The notes under the pieces: generated by a model
The model's database searches: none
What the model saw: only the letters and a program-made list of their open reading frames with translations
What the model was told of the DNA's origin: nothing
Shown here: positions 33,569 through 44,350 of the stretch, piece after piece
Numbering within the stretch: position 1 is the first letter of the stretch
Layout: every line of letters starts with the position of its first letter
Source: Actinomycetales bacterium SN12
GTDB lineage: Bacteria > Actinomycetota > Actinomycetes > Actinomycetales > Microbacteriaceae
Assembly (NCBI GenBank): GCA_002837415.1
Contig: PJCV01000006.1
Coordinates: 118,286 to 182,285 of the forward strand
DNA length: 64,000 nucleotides
Reading direction: 5' to 3'
Position numbers and translations under genes: made by a program

Positions 33569-34180
33569 TTAGATGCGAACTGCGGTCACAGAGGCGTGCG
33601 GACGCGAGCTGATCTCGTCGGCGGTGCGCTCGCGGCGCTCGGAGGAGGTGAGCGCGAAGCCGGCCTGCTCCAGCAGCGGTCGCAGTGCTTTCGGAGTCCA
33701 GAAGTAGGCGGTCGTGACGGCATGGTCGAACGGCTCGCGCGGGGTGCCGCCGAAGAAGCCGATCAGGATGCTGCCGCCGGGAGTGAGCACGCGCGCGAAC
33801 TCCGCGAAGGCGGCGGGGATCTCAGCCGGCGGAGCGTGGATGAGCGAATACCAGGCGAGGATTCCGCCGACTGATGCGTCGGGCAGTGGGAGCGCGGTGA
33901 ATGAACCGTGATGGAACTCGAGCCCCGGGTGCGCGTGGCGGGCGTGCGCGATGAACTCCACCGAAAGGTCGACACCGAGCACGGGGCGGTCATCGTCGTG
34001 CAGGAAGCGCGTCCACAGGCCCGGACCGCATCCGGCATCCAGCAGCTGCCCCGGCGTCGCATCGCGCCATGCGGAGATGAGTTCCCGGTCACGGGCATCC
34101 GTCTGCGCGATGTCGCCGATCTGCGCGACGTACTCCGCCGCACGAGAGTCGTATGCGGAGGCGATCAGCGCATCGGTCAC
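33569..34180 (-). CDS. class I SAM-dependent methyltransferase
   Basis: The product is 203 residues from the GTG at 34180, which overlaps the rsmI stop (GTGA). LLDAGCGPGLWTRFL near 47-61 is SAM motif I, VLGVDLSVEFIAHAR motif II and ALPLPDASVGGILAWYSLIH the post-II region (Methyltransf_11/25 type). The substrate is unknown. Coupling to rsmI suggests co-expression but does not define function. Confidence 0.88.
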   Translation of the reverse strand: MTDALIASAYDSRAAEYVAQIGDIAQTDARDRELISAWRDATPGQLLDAGCGPGLWTRFLHDDDRPVLGVDLSVEFIAHARHAHPGLEFHHGSFTALPLPDASVGGILAWYSLIHAPPAEIPAAFAEFARVLTPGGSILIGFFGGTPREPFDHAVTTAYFWTPKALRPLLEQAGFALTSSERRERTADEISSRPHASVTAVRI

Positions 34181-34998
34181 GCGTTCTTCGCGGCGAGCGC
34201 GGCCTGGTAGAGGTCGCGGGAGCTGAGTCCGGTGGCGGCGGCGACCTCGGCGCACGCGTCTTTCAGGCGGGTTCTGGATGCCACGAGGGCCTGCACCTGC
34301 ACCAGCGCATCGTCCGCGGAAACGGAGATCGGAGCCGCGCCCTCGACGACCACGACGATCTCGCCTTTCACGCCCTGCTCGGCCCACGCGACGAGCTCAG
34401 CGGCGGTGCCACGACGCACTTCCTCGTACAGCTTGGTGAGCTCGCGGCACACCGCGATCCGACGGTCGGCGCCCAACGCAGCGCCCATGTCGGCGAGCGA
34501 TGACGCAAGCCGAGAGGGCGATTCGAAGAAGACCATCGTGCGCGGCTCGGATGCGAGCATCCCGAGCGTCTGACGACGATCCCCCGGCTTGCGCGGGAGG
34601 AAACCCTCGAAGGTGAACCGATCGGTGGGCAGGCCCGATATGGCGAGAGCCATGAGCACGGCGCTCGGGCCCGGGACGGCTGAGACGGTCACCCCGCGCT
34701 CGACGGCGGCAGCGACCAGGCCGTAGCCGGGGTCGCTCACCGCGGGCATCCCGGCGTCGCTGACGACCACGATGTCGTGCTGCTCGGCGAGCTCGGCGAG
34801 CTCGGCGGCCTTGTGCTTCTCGTTGTGGTCGTGCAGCGCGATCAGCCGCGGACGGTTCTCGATCTTCAGCGCCTGCAGCAGCCGCTGCGTGGTGCGGGTG
34901 TCCTCCGCAGCGACGATCTCGGCGTTCTCGAGCACCTCGATCAGGCGGCGGGACGCGTCGCCGAGGTTGCCGATCGGAGTCGCCGCGAGGATGATCAC
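34177..34998 (-). CDS. rsmI: 16S rRNA (cytidine1402-2'-O)-methyltransferase
   Basis: This 273-residue tetrapyrrole-methylase-fold enzyme has the family start ILAATPIGNLGDASRRL, AEDTRTTQRLL, VSDAGMPAVSDPGY and FEGFLPRKPGDRR. It 2'-O-methylates C1402 in the ribosomal P site. The GTG at 34998 has TAAGCT six bases upstream (leaderless type). It is divergent from pmt, the same pairing as Rv1003/Rv1002c in M. tuberculosis. Confidence 0.94.
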   Translation of the reverse strand: MIILAATPIGNLGDASRRLIEVLENAEIVAAEDTRTTQRLLQALKIENRPRLIALHDHNEKHKAAELAELAEQHDIVVVSDAGMPAVSDPGYGLVAAAVERGVTVSAVPGPSAVLMALAISGLPTDRFTFEGFLPRKPGDRRQTLGMLASEPRTMVFFESPSRLASSLADMGAALGADRRIAVCRELTKLYEEVRRGTAAELVAWAEQGVKGEIVVVVEGAAPISVSADDALVQVQALVASRTRLKDACAEVAAATGLSSRDLYQAALAAKNA

Positions 34999-35057
34999 CC
35001 GACCAGCTTAGGCGGGTGGCGCCAGCCGTTCCGAAGCCGATTGCCTAGGCTGAGCTG

Positions 35058-36629
35058 GTGACCCTGCCCGCGCCCCTGACGCCGCCCGCCGCCGCGACGC
35101 GATGGGAGCGACTGGCAGCCTGGGGCGCCGGGAATCCGGCTCGTGCGCGGGCGCTGGGCTGGCTCGCTCCGCTCTTCGTCACGCTGCTGGCCGCCGCCCT
35201 GCGGCTGACGAATCTCGCACACCCGCACGAGATCATGTTCGACGAGACGTACTACGTCAAGGACGCCTGGTCGCTGTGGAACCTCGGCTACGAGGGCAAG
35301 TGGGGCGACGGCGCCGACGAGCAGCTGCCACGGGGCGACGACGCTGCGATGCAGACGACGGGGTCGTACGTCGTGCACCCGCCGCTCGGGAAGTGGATCA
35401 TCGCGCTCGGCATGGCCCTGATGAGTCCAGGCTCCAGCGCGGGCTGGCGATTGACGACCGCGATCCTCGGGTCTCTGACGGTGCTCGTGCTCTATCTCAT
35501 CGCACTGCATCTGACCCGCTCCCGAGTGTTCGCGACGATCGCCGGCGGTCTGCTGGCCATCGACGGCCTGGGCATCGTGATGAGCCGGATCGCCCTGCTC
35601 GACGGCGCTCTGACCTTCTTCATCCTGCTCGGCTTCCTGTTCGTGCTGCTCGACCGCGACCGTTCCCTGCCTCTGCTCGACGCCCGGACGACCGCGCAGC
35701 GCCGATCGGATGCCGAAGACACTCCCCTGCGGCTGGTCGGGCCCGTGCTGTGGTCCCGGCCCTGGCTGATCGCAGCCGGCGCGACGCTGGGGGCGGCGTC
35801 GGCGGTGAAGTGGTCGGGGCTGTACGCGCTGGCAGTCTTCGGGCTGTACGCGGTGATCACCGACGCGCTCGCTCGCCGGCGAGCGAGGATCCCGCTGTGG
35901 CCGAGCGATGCGGTGCTGCGGCAGGGGCCCGTCTCGTTCCTGCTGATGGTGGTCCCGGCGATGATCACCTATCTGGTGTCGTGGACCGGCTGGCTGGTCA
36001 CGTCAGGAGGCTACGACCGCGGGGCGGACGCGAATCCCCTGATCGCGCTGTGGAAGTACCACGAGTCGATGTACGGGTTCCACATCGGCCTGTCCAGCCC
36101 GCACGCCTACGCGAGCCCGGCGTGGCAGTGGCCGCTGCTGCTGCGCCCGACGGCGATCTGGGTGGGCTCGGACCCGGTCGGCTGCGGCACGGACCATTGC
36201 ATCGCGGTGGTCACCTCGGTGCCGAATCCGCTGATCTGGTACGGCGGAGTGGCCGCCGCCCTGTATCTGCTGTACCGCTTCGTACGGGGCCTCATCGAGC
36301 GCCGGCCGGTCGGGCCGATGCACACCATCGCGCTGGTCGGACTGATCGCGACGTACGTGCCCTGGCTTCTCGTGCCGAGTCGCACGATCTTCCAGTTCTA
36401 CACGATCGTGATGGTGCCGTTCCTCATCCTCGCGCTGGTCGTGACGCTGCGCGAGCTTGCCGGAAGGCCCGCCGATCCTGTGCACCGGCGGACGGCGGGC
36501 CAGCGCACGGTGGCCGTGTACCTCGTGGTGGTGGTTCTCGTCTCGGCGTTCTTCTACCCGGTGTGGACCGGGATGAGCGTGCCCTACCCGCTCTGGCTCA
36601 TCCACAACTGGCTCCCGGGCTGGATCTGA
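35058..36629 (+). CDS. pmt: dolichyl-phosphate-mannose--protein mannosyltransferase (PMT)
   Basis: This 523-residue membrane glycosyltransferase has about ten helices. HEIMFDETYYVKDAWSLWNL near 55-74 contains the catalytic Asp-Glu, followed by a large extracytoplasmic loop and a C-terminal PMT_4TMC region with YTIVMVPFLILAL. It transfers mannose from polyprenyl-phosphate-mannose to Ser/Thr of secreted proteins, as Rv1002c does. The GTG at 35058 has TAGGCT six bases upstream, so a leaderless transcript is likely. The divergent rsmI promoter is 60 bp away. Confidence 0.93.
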   Translation: MTLPAPLTPPAAATRWERLAAWGAGNPARARALGWLAPLFVTLLAAALRLTNLAHPHEIMFDETYYVKDAWSLWNLGYEGKWGDGADEQLPRGDDAAMQTTGSYVVHPPLGKWIIALGMALMSPGSSAGWRLTTAILGSLTVLVLYLIALHLTRSRVFATIAGGLLAIDGLGIVMSRIALLDGALTFFILLGFLFVLLDRDRSLPLLDARTTAQRRSDAEDTPLRLVGPVLWSRPWLIAAGATLGAASAVKWSGLYALAVFGLYAVITDALARRRARIPLWPSDAVLRQGPVSFLLMVVPAMITYLVSWTGWLVTSGGYDRGADANPLIALWKYHESMYGFHIGLSSPHAYASPAWQWPLLLRPTAIWVGSDPVGCGTDHCIAVVTSVPNPLIWYGGVAAALYLLYRFVRGLIERRPVGPMHTIALVGLIATYVPWLLVPSRTIFQFYTIVMVPFLILALVVTLRELAGRPADPVHRRTAGQRTVAVYLVVVVLVSAFFYPVWTGMSVPYPLWLIHNWLPGWI

Positions 36630-37502
36630 CCCGCGCGCGTCTTCGCCCCACCCGACGCCATTCGCGCCCGCGATCCCACCATGACGGACCTCGGATCTCG
36701 GGGACACCACCGCGCATGCGCACCTGCCACTCGGACAGATGCAGCGTGCGGTGATGATGCCAGCAGAGCGCCACGCCATTGTCGGTGTGCGTGGCTCCAC
36801 CGGCCGCGTGCTCGATGACGTGATGGATCTCACACCAGGTGGCCGGGATCGTGCATCCCGGGATGACGCAGCCTCCGTCGCGCGCGATGATCGCTCGCCG
36901 CTGCAGCGCGTTGAAGATGCGTCCGGACGTACCGAGCGACACGATCCGCCCGTGGTCGTCGAACAGGACCCGCTGGATGCCGCCCGCGCAGCCCACCTGC
37001 GCCGCGACGCGGATCGGGACGCCCATCTCGACGCCGTCACCGCCGTCGACACGCGCCCACCCGAAACCGGCGGCGTAGTCCGCGGCATCGACGGTGACGA
37101 CCAGCGTCGGCGCCGCTCCCCCGAGGTCGGGCAGCTCACCGCCACGTGCGGCCGCGCTCAGGATGACCGCGAATGCGTCGTGCATCCTCTGCGCACGCGT
37201 GCGCGGATCGATCGGGTCGAGCCCGTCGTCCTGGCCTGAGTCGGAATCTGCAGCAGATCTGCCGGGCGGTCGCAGCCGTACGACGTCGTCATGCGCTCAG
37301 CGCGCAGACCCTCGGACCGTTCGCGGACCTGTGCCGTCGCCGCGACCTGCAGCGCGTCGTTCGATCGAAGCATCCGGCCACTTGCGTCGAGCAGGCGCAT
37401 CACCTGTGCGTCGGGCAGGTCGGCGATATGCGGCAGCGCATCGCCGACGACTGCGGCGAAGTCCGCCTGCAGCTGCTCGAGTCGATCGATGACCTCGTCC
37501 AT
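36598..37502 (-). pseudogene. HNH endonuclease / DUF222 protein, broken
   Basis: The N-terminal part (from the ATG at 37502) has VIDRLEQLQADFAAVVGDAL and reaches GCDRPADLLQ near residue 85, as in DUF222 proteins. The frame then shifts near 37250. The C-terminal part continues in another frame with DPRTRAQRMHDAFAVIL, LVVTVDA and the HNH core IHHVIEHAAGGATHTDNGVA plus LCWHHHRTLH. About 100 or more residues of DUF222 between the two parts are missing, so this is a deletion plus frameshift. Its 3' end overlaps the pmt end by 32 bp. Confidence 0.8.
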
Positions 37503-37629
37503 AGGATCATTCAACCGAGGGCCACCGACATTCGAACGCACATTCGCGTCGAAGTCTCAACCCCAGGTTGAAGCGTATTTCCCACCACGAGAACCGGCAT
37601 GATCCACTACCAGATCACGCCGGCCTGAG

Positions 37630-38559
37630 TCAGGCGACCGACTCGGGCACCGAGTGCGCCTCGGGCCGCCGCGCTTCGTCGAACGTCGGGCGCTTGCCCA
37701 GCATCCGGCCGACAAGCAGCACGACGGCCACCACGACCAGACCGATCAGCATGCCGGCGACGGCCGACATCACGGTGTTGCCCAGCCAGACGACGAAGCC
37801 GCCGAACGAGGCGAGCAGCTCATCGACCCCGTGCAGCAGCTCGGCCGGCGCATGTAGGCCGACCTCGCCCAGGTTGACGACGACGAGGTGACCGCCCACC
37901 CACAGCATGGCCACGGTGCCGACGACGCTGATCACCCGGAACACGTAGGGCATGGATCGCACGATCCGGGTGCCGGTGTGCCGCACGTTGCGCACCGGGT
38001 TCTTGGCCATTCGCAGCCCGATGTCGTCGAGCTTGACCAGCAGGGCCACCGCGCCGTACACGACGCCGGTCATGATGAGCGCGATCACGGCGAGCACGCC
38101 GAGCGTCTGCCAGATCCCGAGATCCGGATCGAGGCTGGCCAGCGAGATCAGCATGATCTCGGTCGACAGGATCAGATCGGTGCGGATCGCGCCCCACACC
38201 AGCCGCCGTTCGTCACGCGCCCCCTCGTCCGCGTGACCGTGGGCGAAGCCGAACCACTCGAGCACCTTCTCGGCGCCCTCGAAGCACAGATACGTCCCGC
38301 CGATGATCAGCAGATACGGCAGCACCCAGGGGGCGAACGCAGTCAGCACCATCGCGATGGGGATGATGATGAGGAACTTGTTCGCGATCGAGCCGAGGGC
38401 GATCTTCCCCACCACCGGCAGCTCGCGCGCGGGCGTGAGCCCCTGCACGTACTGCGGGGTGACGGCTGCGTCGTCGATCACGACGCCCGCCGCCTTGGCG
38501 GATGCCTTCATCGCCGCGCTCAGGATGTCGTCGACGACCGCCAGCAGACCAACCGACAT
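37630..38559 (-). CDS. DUF808 family inner-membrane protein (YedI-like)
   Basis: The 309-residue protein has LAVVDDILSAAMKASAKAAG at the N-terminus and GGTYLCFEGAEKVLEWFG, both typical of DUF808/YedI. It has six or seven membrane helices. Its function is unknown. The ATG at 38559 has GAGGAC upstream; an ATG 18 bp earlier lacks this. It stands alone downstream of the amino-acid permease on the same strand. Confidence 0.9.
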   Translation of the reverse strand: MSVGLLAVVDDILSAAMKASAKAAGVVIDDAAVTPQYVQGLTPARELPVVGKIALGSIANKFLIIIPIAMVLTAFAPWVLPYLLIIGGTYLCFEGAEKVLEWFGFAHGHADEGARDERRLVWGAIRTDLILSTEIMLISLASLDPDLGIWQTLGVLAVIALIMTGVVYGAVALLVKLDDIGLRMAKNPVRNVRHTGTRIVRSMPYVFRVISVVGTVAMLWVGGHLVVVNLGEVGLHAPAELLHGVDELLASFGGFVVWLGNTVMSAVAGMLIGLVVVAVVLLVGRMLGKRPTFDEARRPEAHSVPESVA

Positions 38560-38643
38560 GGAAGTCCTCCCCCGCACGCGGTGTGCGCGCTCCGGCCTGC
38601 AAGACTACTGTGCGCGCCGAGGGCTCGTGGTGCGGCGAGCCGC

Positions 38644-40050
38644 CTACGACACGTTGGCGTCGATCTCGGTGGTCACGCCGCGTCGCGAGCGTCCGCGCGT
38701 CAGGCGGGCGAGGCCGAGCAGCGCCGCGGTGAGCGCCAGCGTCAGCAGCAGCTGGGCGCGGGCAGCCGGATCGATCATCGCCAGGGCGACGATCACCGCG
38801 AGAAGCACGAGGGCGGCCCACGACAGCCAGGGGAATCCCCACATGCGCATCGGCAGCGCCTCGCCGTCTCGATCGGCGCGGCGGCGCAGGATGATCTGCG
38901 AGATCACCGTCGCCGTCCAGATCACCAGGACCGTGGAGCCGACGACGTTCAGCAGCAGACCGAGCACGGTCTCGGGGAACGCCCAGTTGAGCACGACCGT
39001 GACGAAGCCGAATGCGACCGATGCCAGCACGGCGACGTAGGGCACGCCCTTCTCGCTCGTGCGGGTGGATGCCAGGGGCGCGAGCCCCCGCTCACCCAGC
39101 GAGTAGGCCATGCGCGACGCGCCGTAGATGTTGGCGTTCATCGCCGACAGCAGCGCCAGCACCACGATCAGCGACATGACCAGATCGACGCCGGGCACCT
39201 GCAGCGTGGCGAGCACGGCCGAGAACGGCCCCTCGAGCACCGCGGGCGAGTTCCACGGCAGCACCGCGACGATCACGAAGATCGAGCCGATGTAGAACAC
39301 GAGGATGCGCACCATGACCTCTCGCACGATGCGCTTGATGTTGTGCGCTGGGTCATCCGACTCGGCTGCGGCGATGGCGACGACCTCGGTGCCGCCGAAC
39401 GCGAACACGACGATCAGCAGAGCTGCGGCGACGCCCGCGATGCCGTGCGGGGCGAAGCCGTCGTGCGCGACGAGGTTGCCCACGCCCGTCGCCGGCACAC
39501 CGGGGACGAATCCGAGGATCGCGCAGGCGCCCACGATGAGGAACGCGATGATGGCGAACACCTTGATCGCGGCGAACCAGAACTCGAAGCGTCCGTAGTT
39601 GCGCACGCCGAAGAGGTTCACGGCGGTCAGTGCGGCGACGAAGATCAGCACCCACAGCCAGGCGGGGATGCCGGGCACCCACCCCTCGATGATCCCGGCA
39701 GCGCCGGTGGCCTCGGCGGCGATCACGACCACGAGCTGGATCCAGTACAGCCAGCCGACGGCGCTTCCGGCGCTGCGGCCCATCGCGCGCTGCGCGAACG
39801 AGCTGAATGCGCCGGAGCTGGGGCGGGCCGCGACCATCTCGGCGAGCATCGCCATGACGAGGATGACGACGGTGCCGGCGATGAGGTACGAGACCAGCAC
39901 AGCAGGGCCGGCGATGCCGATGGCCTGGCCGGAGCCGACGAACAGGCCGGCGCCGATCGCGCCCCCGAGGCCCATCATCGAGATCTGCCGACGCGTGAGT
40001 CCGGGGTGCAGACCCTTCGTGGTCGTCGTCGTCAGCGGCACCTCTGCCAT
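38644..40050 (-). CDS. amino-acid permease (APC superfamily, GabP/CycA-like)
   Basis: The 468-residue protein has 12 membrane helices. GLGGAIGAGLFVGSGQAI near 28-45 is the substrate-binding helix 1 motif, followed by GPAVLVSYLIAG, FGGTEVVAIAAAES and a C-terminal GFPWLSWAAL. The GxGxxxG helix break is intact. AGGAGG lies six bases before the ATG. The substrate may be GABA, aromatic or other amino acids; no neighbour settles this. Confidence 0.9.
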   Translation of the reverse strand: MAEVPLTTTTTKGLHPGLTRRQISMMGLGGAIGAGLFVGSGQAIGIAGPAVLVSYLIAGTVVILVMAMLAEMVAARPSSGAFSSFAQRAMGRSAGSAVGWLYWIQLVVVIAAEATGAAGIIEGWVPGIPAWLWVLIFVAALTAVNLFGVRNYGRFEFWFAAIKVFAIIAFLIVGACAILGFVPGVPATGVGNLVAHDGFAPHGIAGVAAALLIVVFAFGGTEVVAIAAAESDDPAHNIKRIVREVMVRILVFYIGSIFVIVAVLPWNSPAVLEGPFSAVLATLQVPGVDLVMSLIVVLALLSAMNANIYGASRMAYSLGERGLAPLASTRTSEKGVPYVAVLASVAFGFVTVVLNWAFPETVLGLLLNVVGSTVLVIWTATVISQIILRRRADRDGEALPMRMWGFPWLSWAALVLLAVIVALAMIDPAARAQLLLTLALTAALLGLARLTRGRSRRGVTTEIDANVS

Positions 40051-40217
40051 GGCGGACCTCCTCGTCCGGTCGGGATGCGCCGCGAGTCGGCCGTCCGAAG
40101 CGCAACATTAGAGCGGCGCAGGGCATCTATGCAAAGTGCCGCGGAGTAGGCGGGCACCGTGCGCGCTGCGGCAGGGCATCCGCTGACCTCAGTGACCAGA
40201 ATGCGCAGTGGCTCCGT

Positions 40218-41993
40218 TCACCGGCCGACGGACAGCTCCGTCGGATCGTCTGTCGGCAGACGGCACGCGAAGTCGCGACAGTCGTAGGCCACGCCCTCGG
40301 CCGCGTCCTTGCCCTCGAAGAGCGAGAAGCCGGCATCCGCGAAGGCGCGGGCCTGGGCCGGCGTCACCACGGCGATCACGTCGGCGTCGGCCGCGCGGGC
40401 GGCCTCGACGAGAGCCCCGTCACGGGCGACGACCGCGACCACCTGTCGCGGCGGCACGGCGAGCGCTGCCGCGAGCCGCAGCAGGGCGCCGTAGGCGAGC
40501 GGATGCTGCAGCGCGCGCTCGACGAGCGGGGCGCAGAGCGCCACCGCCTGCTCGCGGTGCTCCTCGCCCGCCCCCAGCAGCCAGGCGGACAGGTGGGCGG
40601 ATGCCCGCGCAGCCGGTCCCGAGGGCAGATCGCCGTCGCTGTCGTCACCGACCGCGGTGAGGCCGCGGGCGGCCATGATGGGGTCATCGGCCAGCGGCTC
40701 CGCGAGCACGGCGAGCGCGCGCGTCGCCCATTGCGCGTCGCCGGTGGCGAGCGCCAAAGCGAGCAGTCCGTCGGCGAGCAGTCCGATGTCCGCGGCGGTC
40801 GCGACGGCGGTGGCGGGGATCCCGTCGAGGGACGAGCGCACCAGCTCCCCGGCATCACCGCGGTTCACGCGAAGCACGTGCTCGGCTGCGGCGGCCGCCG
40901 CATCCACCCACCCCTGCTCGCCCAGCCGCGCCCCGGCGCGGGCGAGCGCGCCGATCGCGAGGCCGTTCCAGCCGGTGAGCACCTTGCCGTCGACCGCAGG
41001 AGGCTGGAGGGATGCCCGCACCGCGGCGTCAGTGCGGTAGTAACCGCCCTCGCTGCGGCGGCCGTCGATCCACGACTCGGAGTCTTGGGCCGCACCGAAC
41101 GCGCCGCCCTCGCGGCGCAGCACGCCGAGCAGGAACCCCGCGATGCCGCGCACGACGTCGTCCCGCCCGGCCGCGAGCGCCACATCCATCAGCTGGGCGT
41201 TGTCGATCAGCATCCGCTCGTAGTGCGGCACTGTCCAGTCGCCCTGAGTGGCATAGCGGAAGAAGCCGCCGTCGACCCGGTCGCGCAGCTCCGACGCCGC
41301 CATCGCGTCAAGCGCCCGGCGGGCGGCATCAGCGGAGCCCGCGAGCGGATGCTGCAGGAACCGCAGCGTCGTCGCCATCGGGAACTTCGGCGCTCCGCCG
41401 AAGCCGCCGTGCCGGTGGTCCTCGCGCTGCAGGATCGCGGCGGCGGCCGCGGCGATCGCATCGGCATCGGGCATCCCGCTCGGCTCGGCGGCCGCCGCCT
41501 CACGCAGCGCATCGGCGACCGCGTCGGCCGACTGGACGACCTCGGCTCGCCGGTTCGTCCACGCCTCGTTCACCGCGGTCAGAACATCACGGAACGACGG
41601 CATCCCGCCGCGTGCCTCGGGCGGGAAGTACGTGCCCGCGTAGAACGTTCGACCCGCGGGAGTGGTGAACACGGTCAGCGGCCAGCCGAGGCTGCGGGTG
41701 AAGGCGGAGGCGGCGGCCATGAAGGCCGTGTCGACCTCGGGATGCTCCTCGCGGTCGATCTTCACCGGCACGAAATGCTCGTTGATCTGCGCCGCGGTCG
41801 CCTCGTCGGCGAACGACTCCCGCGCCATCACGTGGCACCAGTGACAGGTCGAGTAGCCGATCGAGAAGAGCAGCGGCACGTCCCGGCGCTGCGCCTCGGC
41901 GAAGGCCTCCTCGCCCCACGGATGCCAGTCGACGGGGTTGTCGGCGTGTGCGCGCAGGTAAGGGCTGAGCGTGTCGGCGAGCCGGTTGGTCAT
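40218..41993 (-). CDS. thioredoxin-domain protein, YyaL/SPATA20 family (DUF255)
   Basis: This 591-residue protein begins with [20 protein letters not shown] and [16 protein letters not shown], the DUF255 thioredoxin-like signature with CxxC in CHWC. A six-hairpin glycosidase-like alpha/alpha barrel makes up the rest, with [10 protein letters not shown] and [20 protein letters not shown]. Family members are usually nearer 650-700 residues, so this is a short form. Its role is unclear; N-glycan-like or redox functions have been proposed. GGAGGC precedes the ATG. Confidence 0.9.
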   Translation of the reverse strand: MTNRLADTLSPYLRAHADNPVDWHPWGEEAFAEAQRRDVPLLFSIGYSTCHWCHVMARESFADEATAAQINEHFVPVKIDREEHPEVDTAFMAAASAFTRSLGWPLTVFTTPAGRTFYAGTYFPPEARGGMPSFRDVLTAVNEAWTNRRAEVVQSADAVADALREAAAAEPSGMPDADAIAAAAAAILQREDHRHGGFGGAPKFPMATTLRFLQHPLAGSADAARRALDAMAASELRDRVDGGFFRYATQGDWTVPHYERMLIDNAQLMDVALAAGRDDVVRGIAGFLLGVLRREGGAFGAAQDSESWIDGRRSEGGYYRTDAAVRASLQPPAVDGKVLTGWNGLAIGALARAGARLGEQGWVDAAAAAAEHVLRVNRGDAGELVRSSLDGIPATAVATAADIGLLADGLLALALATGDAQWATRALAVLAEPLADDPIMAARGLTAVGDDSDGDLPSGPAARASAHLSAWLLGAGEEHREQAVALCAPLVERALQHPLAYGALLRLAAALAVPPRQVVAVVARDGALVEAARAADADVIAVVTPAQARAFADAGFSLFEGKDAAEGVAYDCRDFACRLPTDDPTELSVGR

Positions 41994-42009
41994 GCCTCCA
42001 CGGTACGCC

Positions 42010-42053
42010 GAGACCCCCTGCCGCGGGTCGGAGCGCCGGCGACAGGGGGTCTC
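42010..42053 (-). terminator. hairpin after the DkgA-like gene
   Basis: Arms GAGACCCCCTG (42010-42020) and CAGGGGGTCTC (42043-42053) pair over 11 bp. It starts ten bases after the AKR stop (42063) on the minus strand and separates it from the YyaL-type gene. Confidence 0.7.
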
Positions 42054-42062
42054 AGGGGTCCG

Positions 42063-44292
<2,230 letters not shown>

Positions 44293-44350
44293 TCGCCGAG
44301 TCTAAGCAAGCGCGCGACGAGCACGCGTGCGCGCAATACGATGAAGGGTC

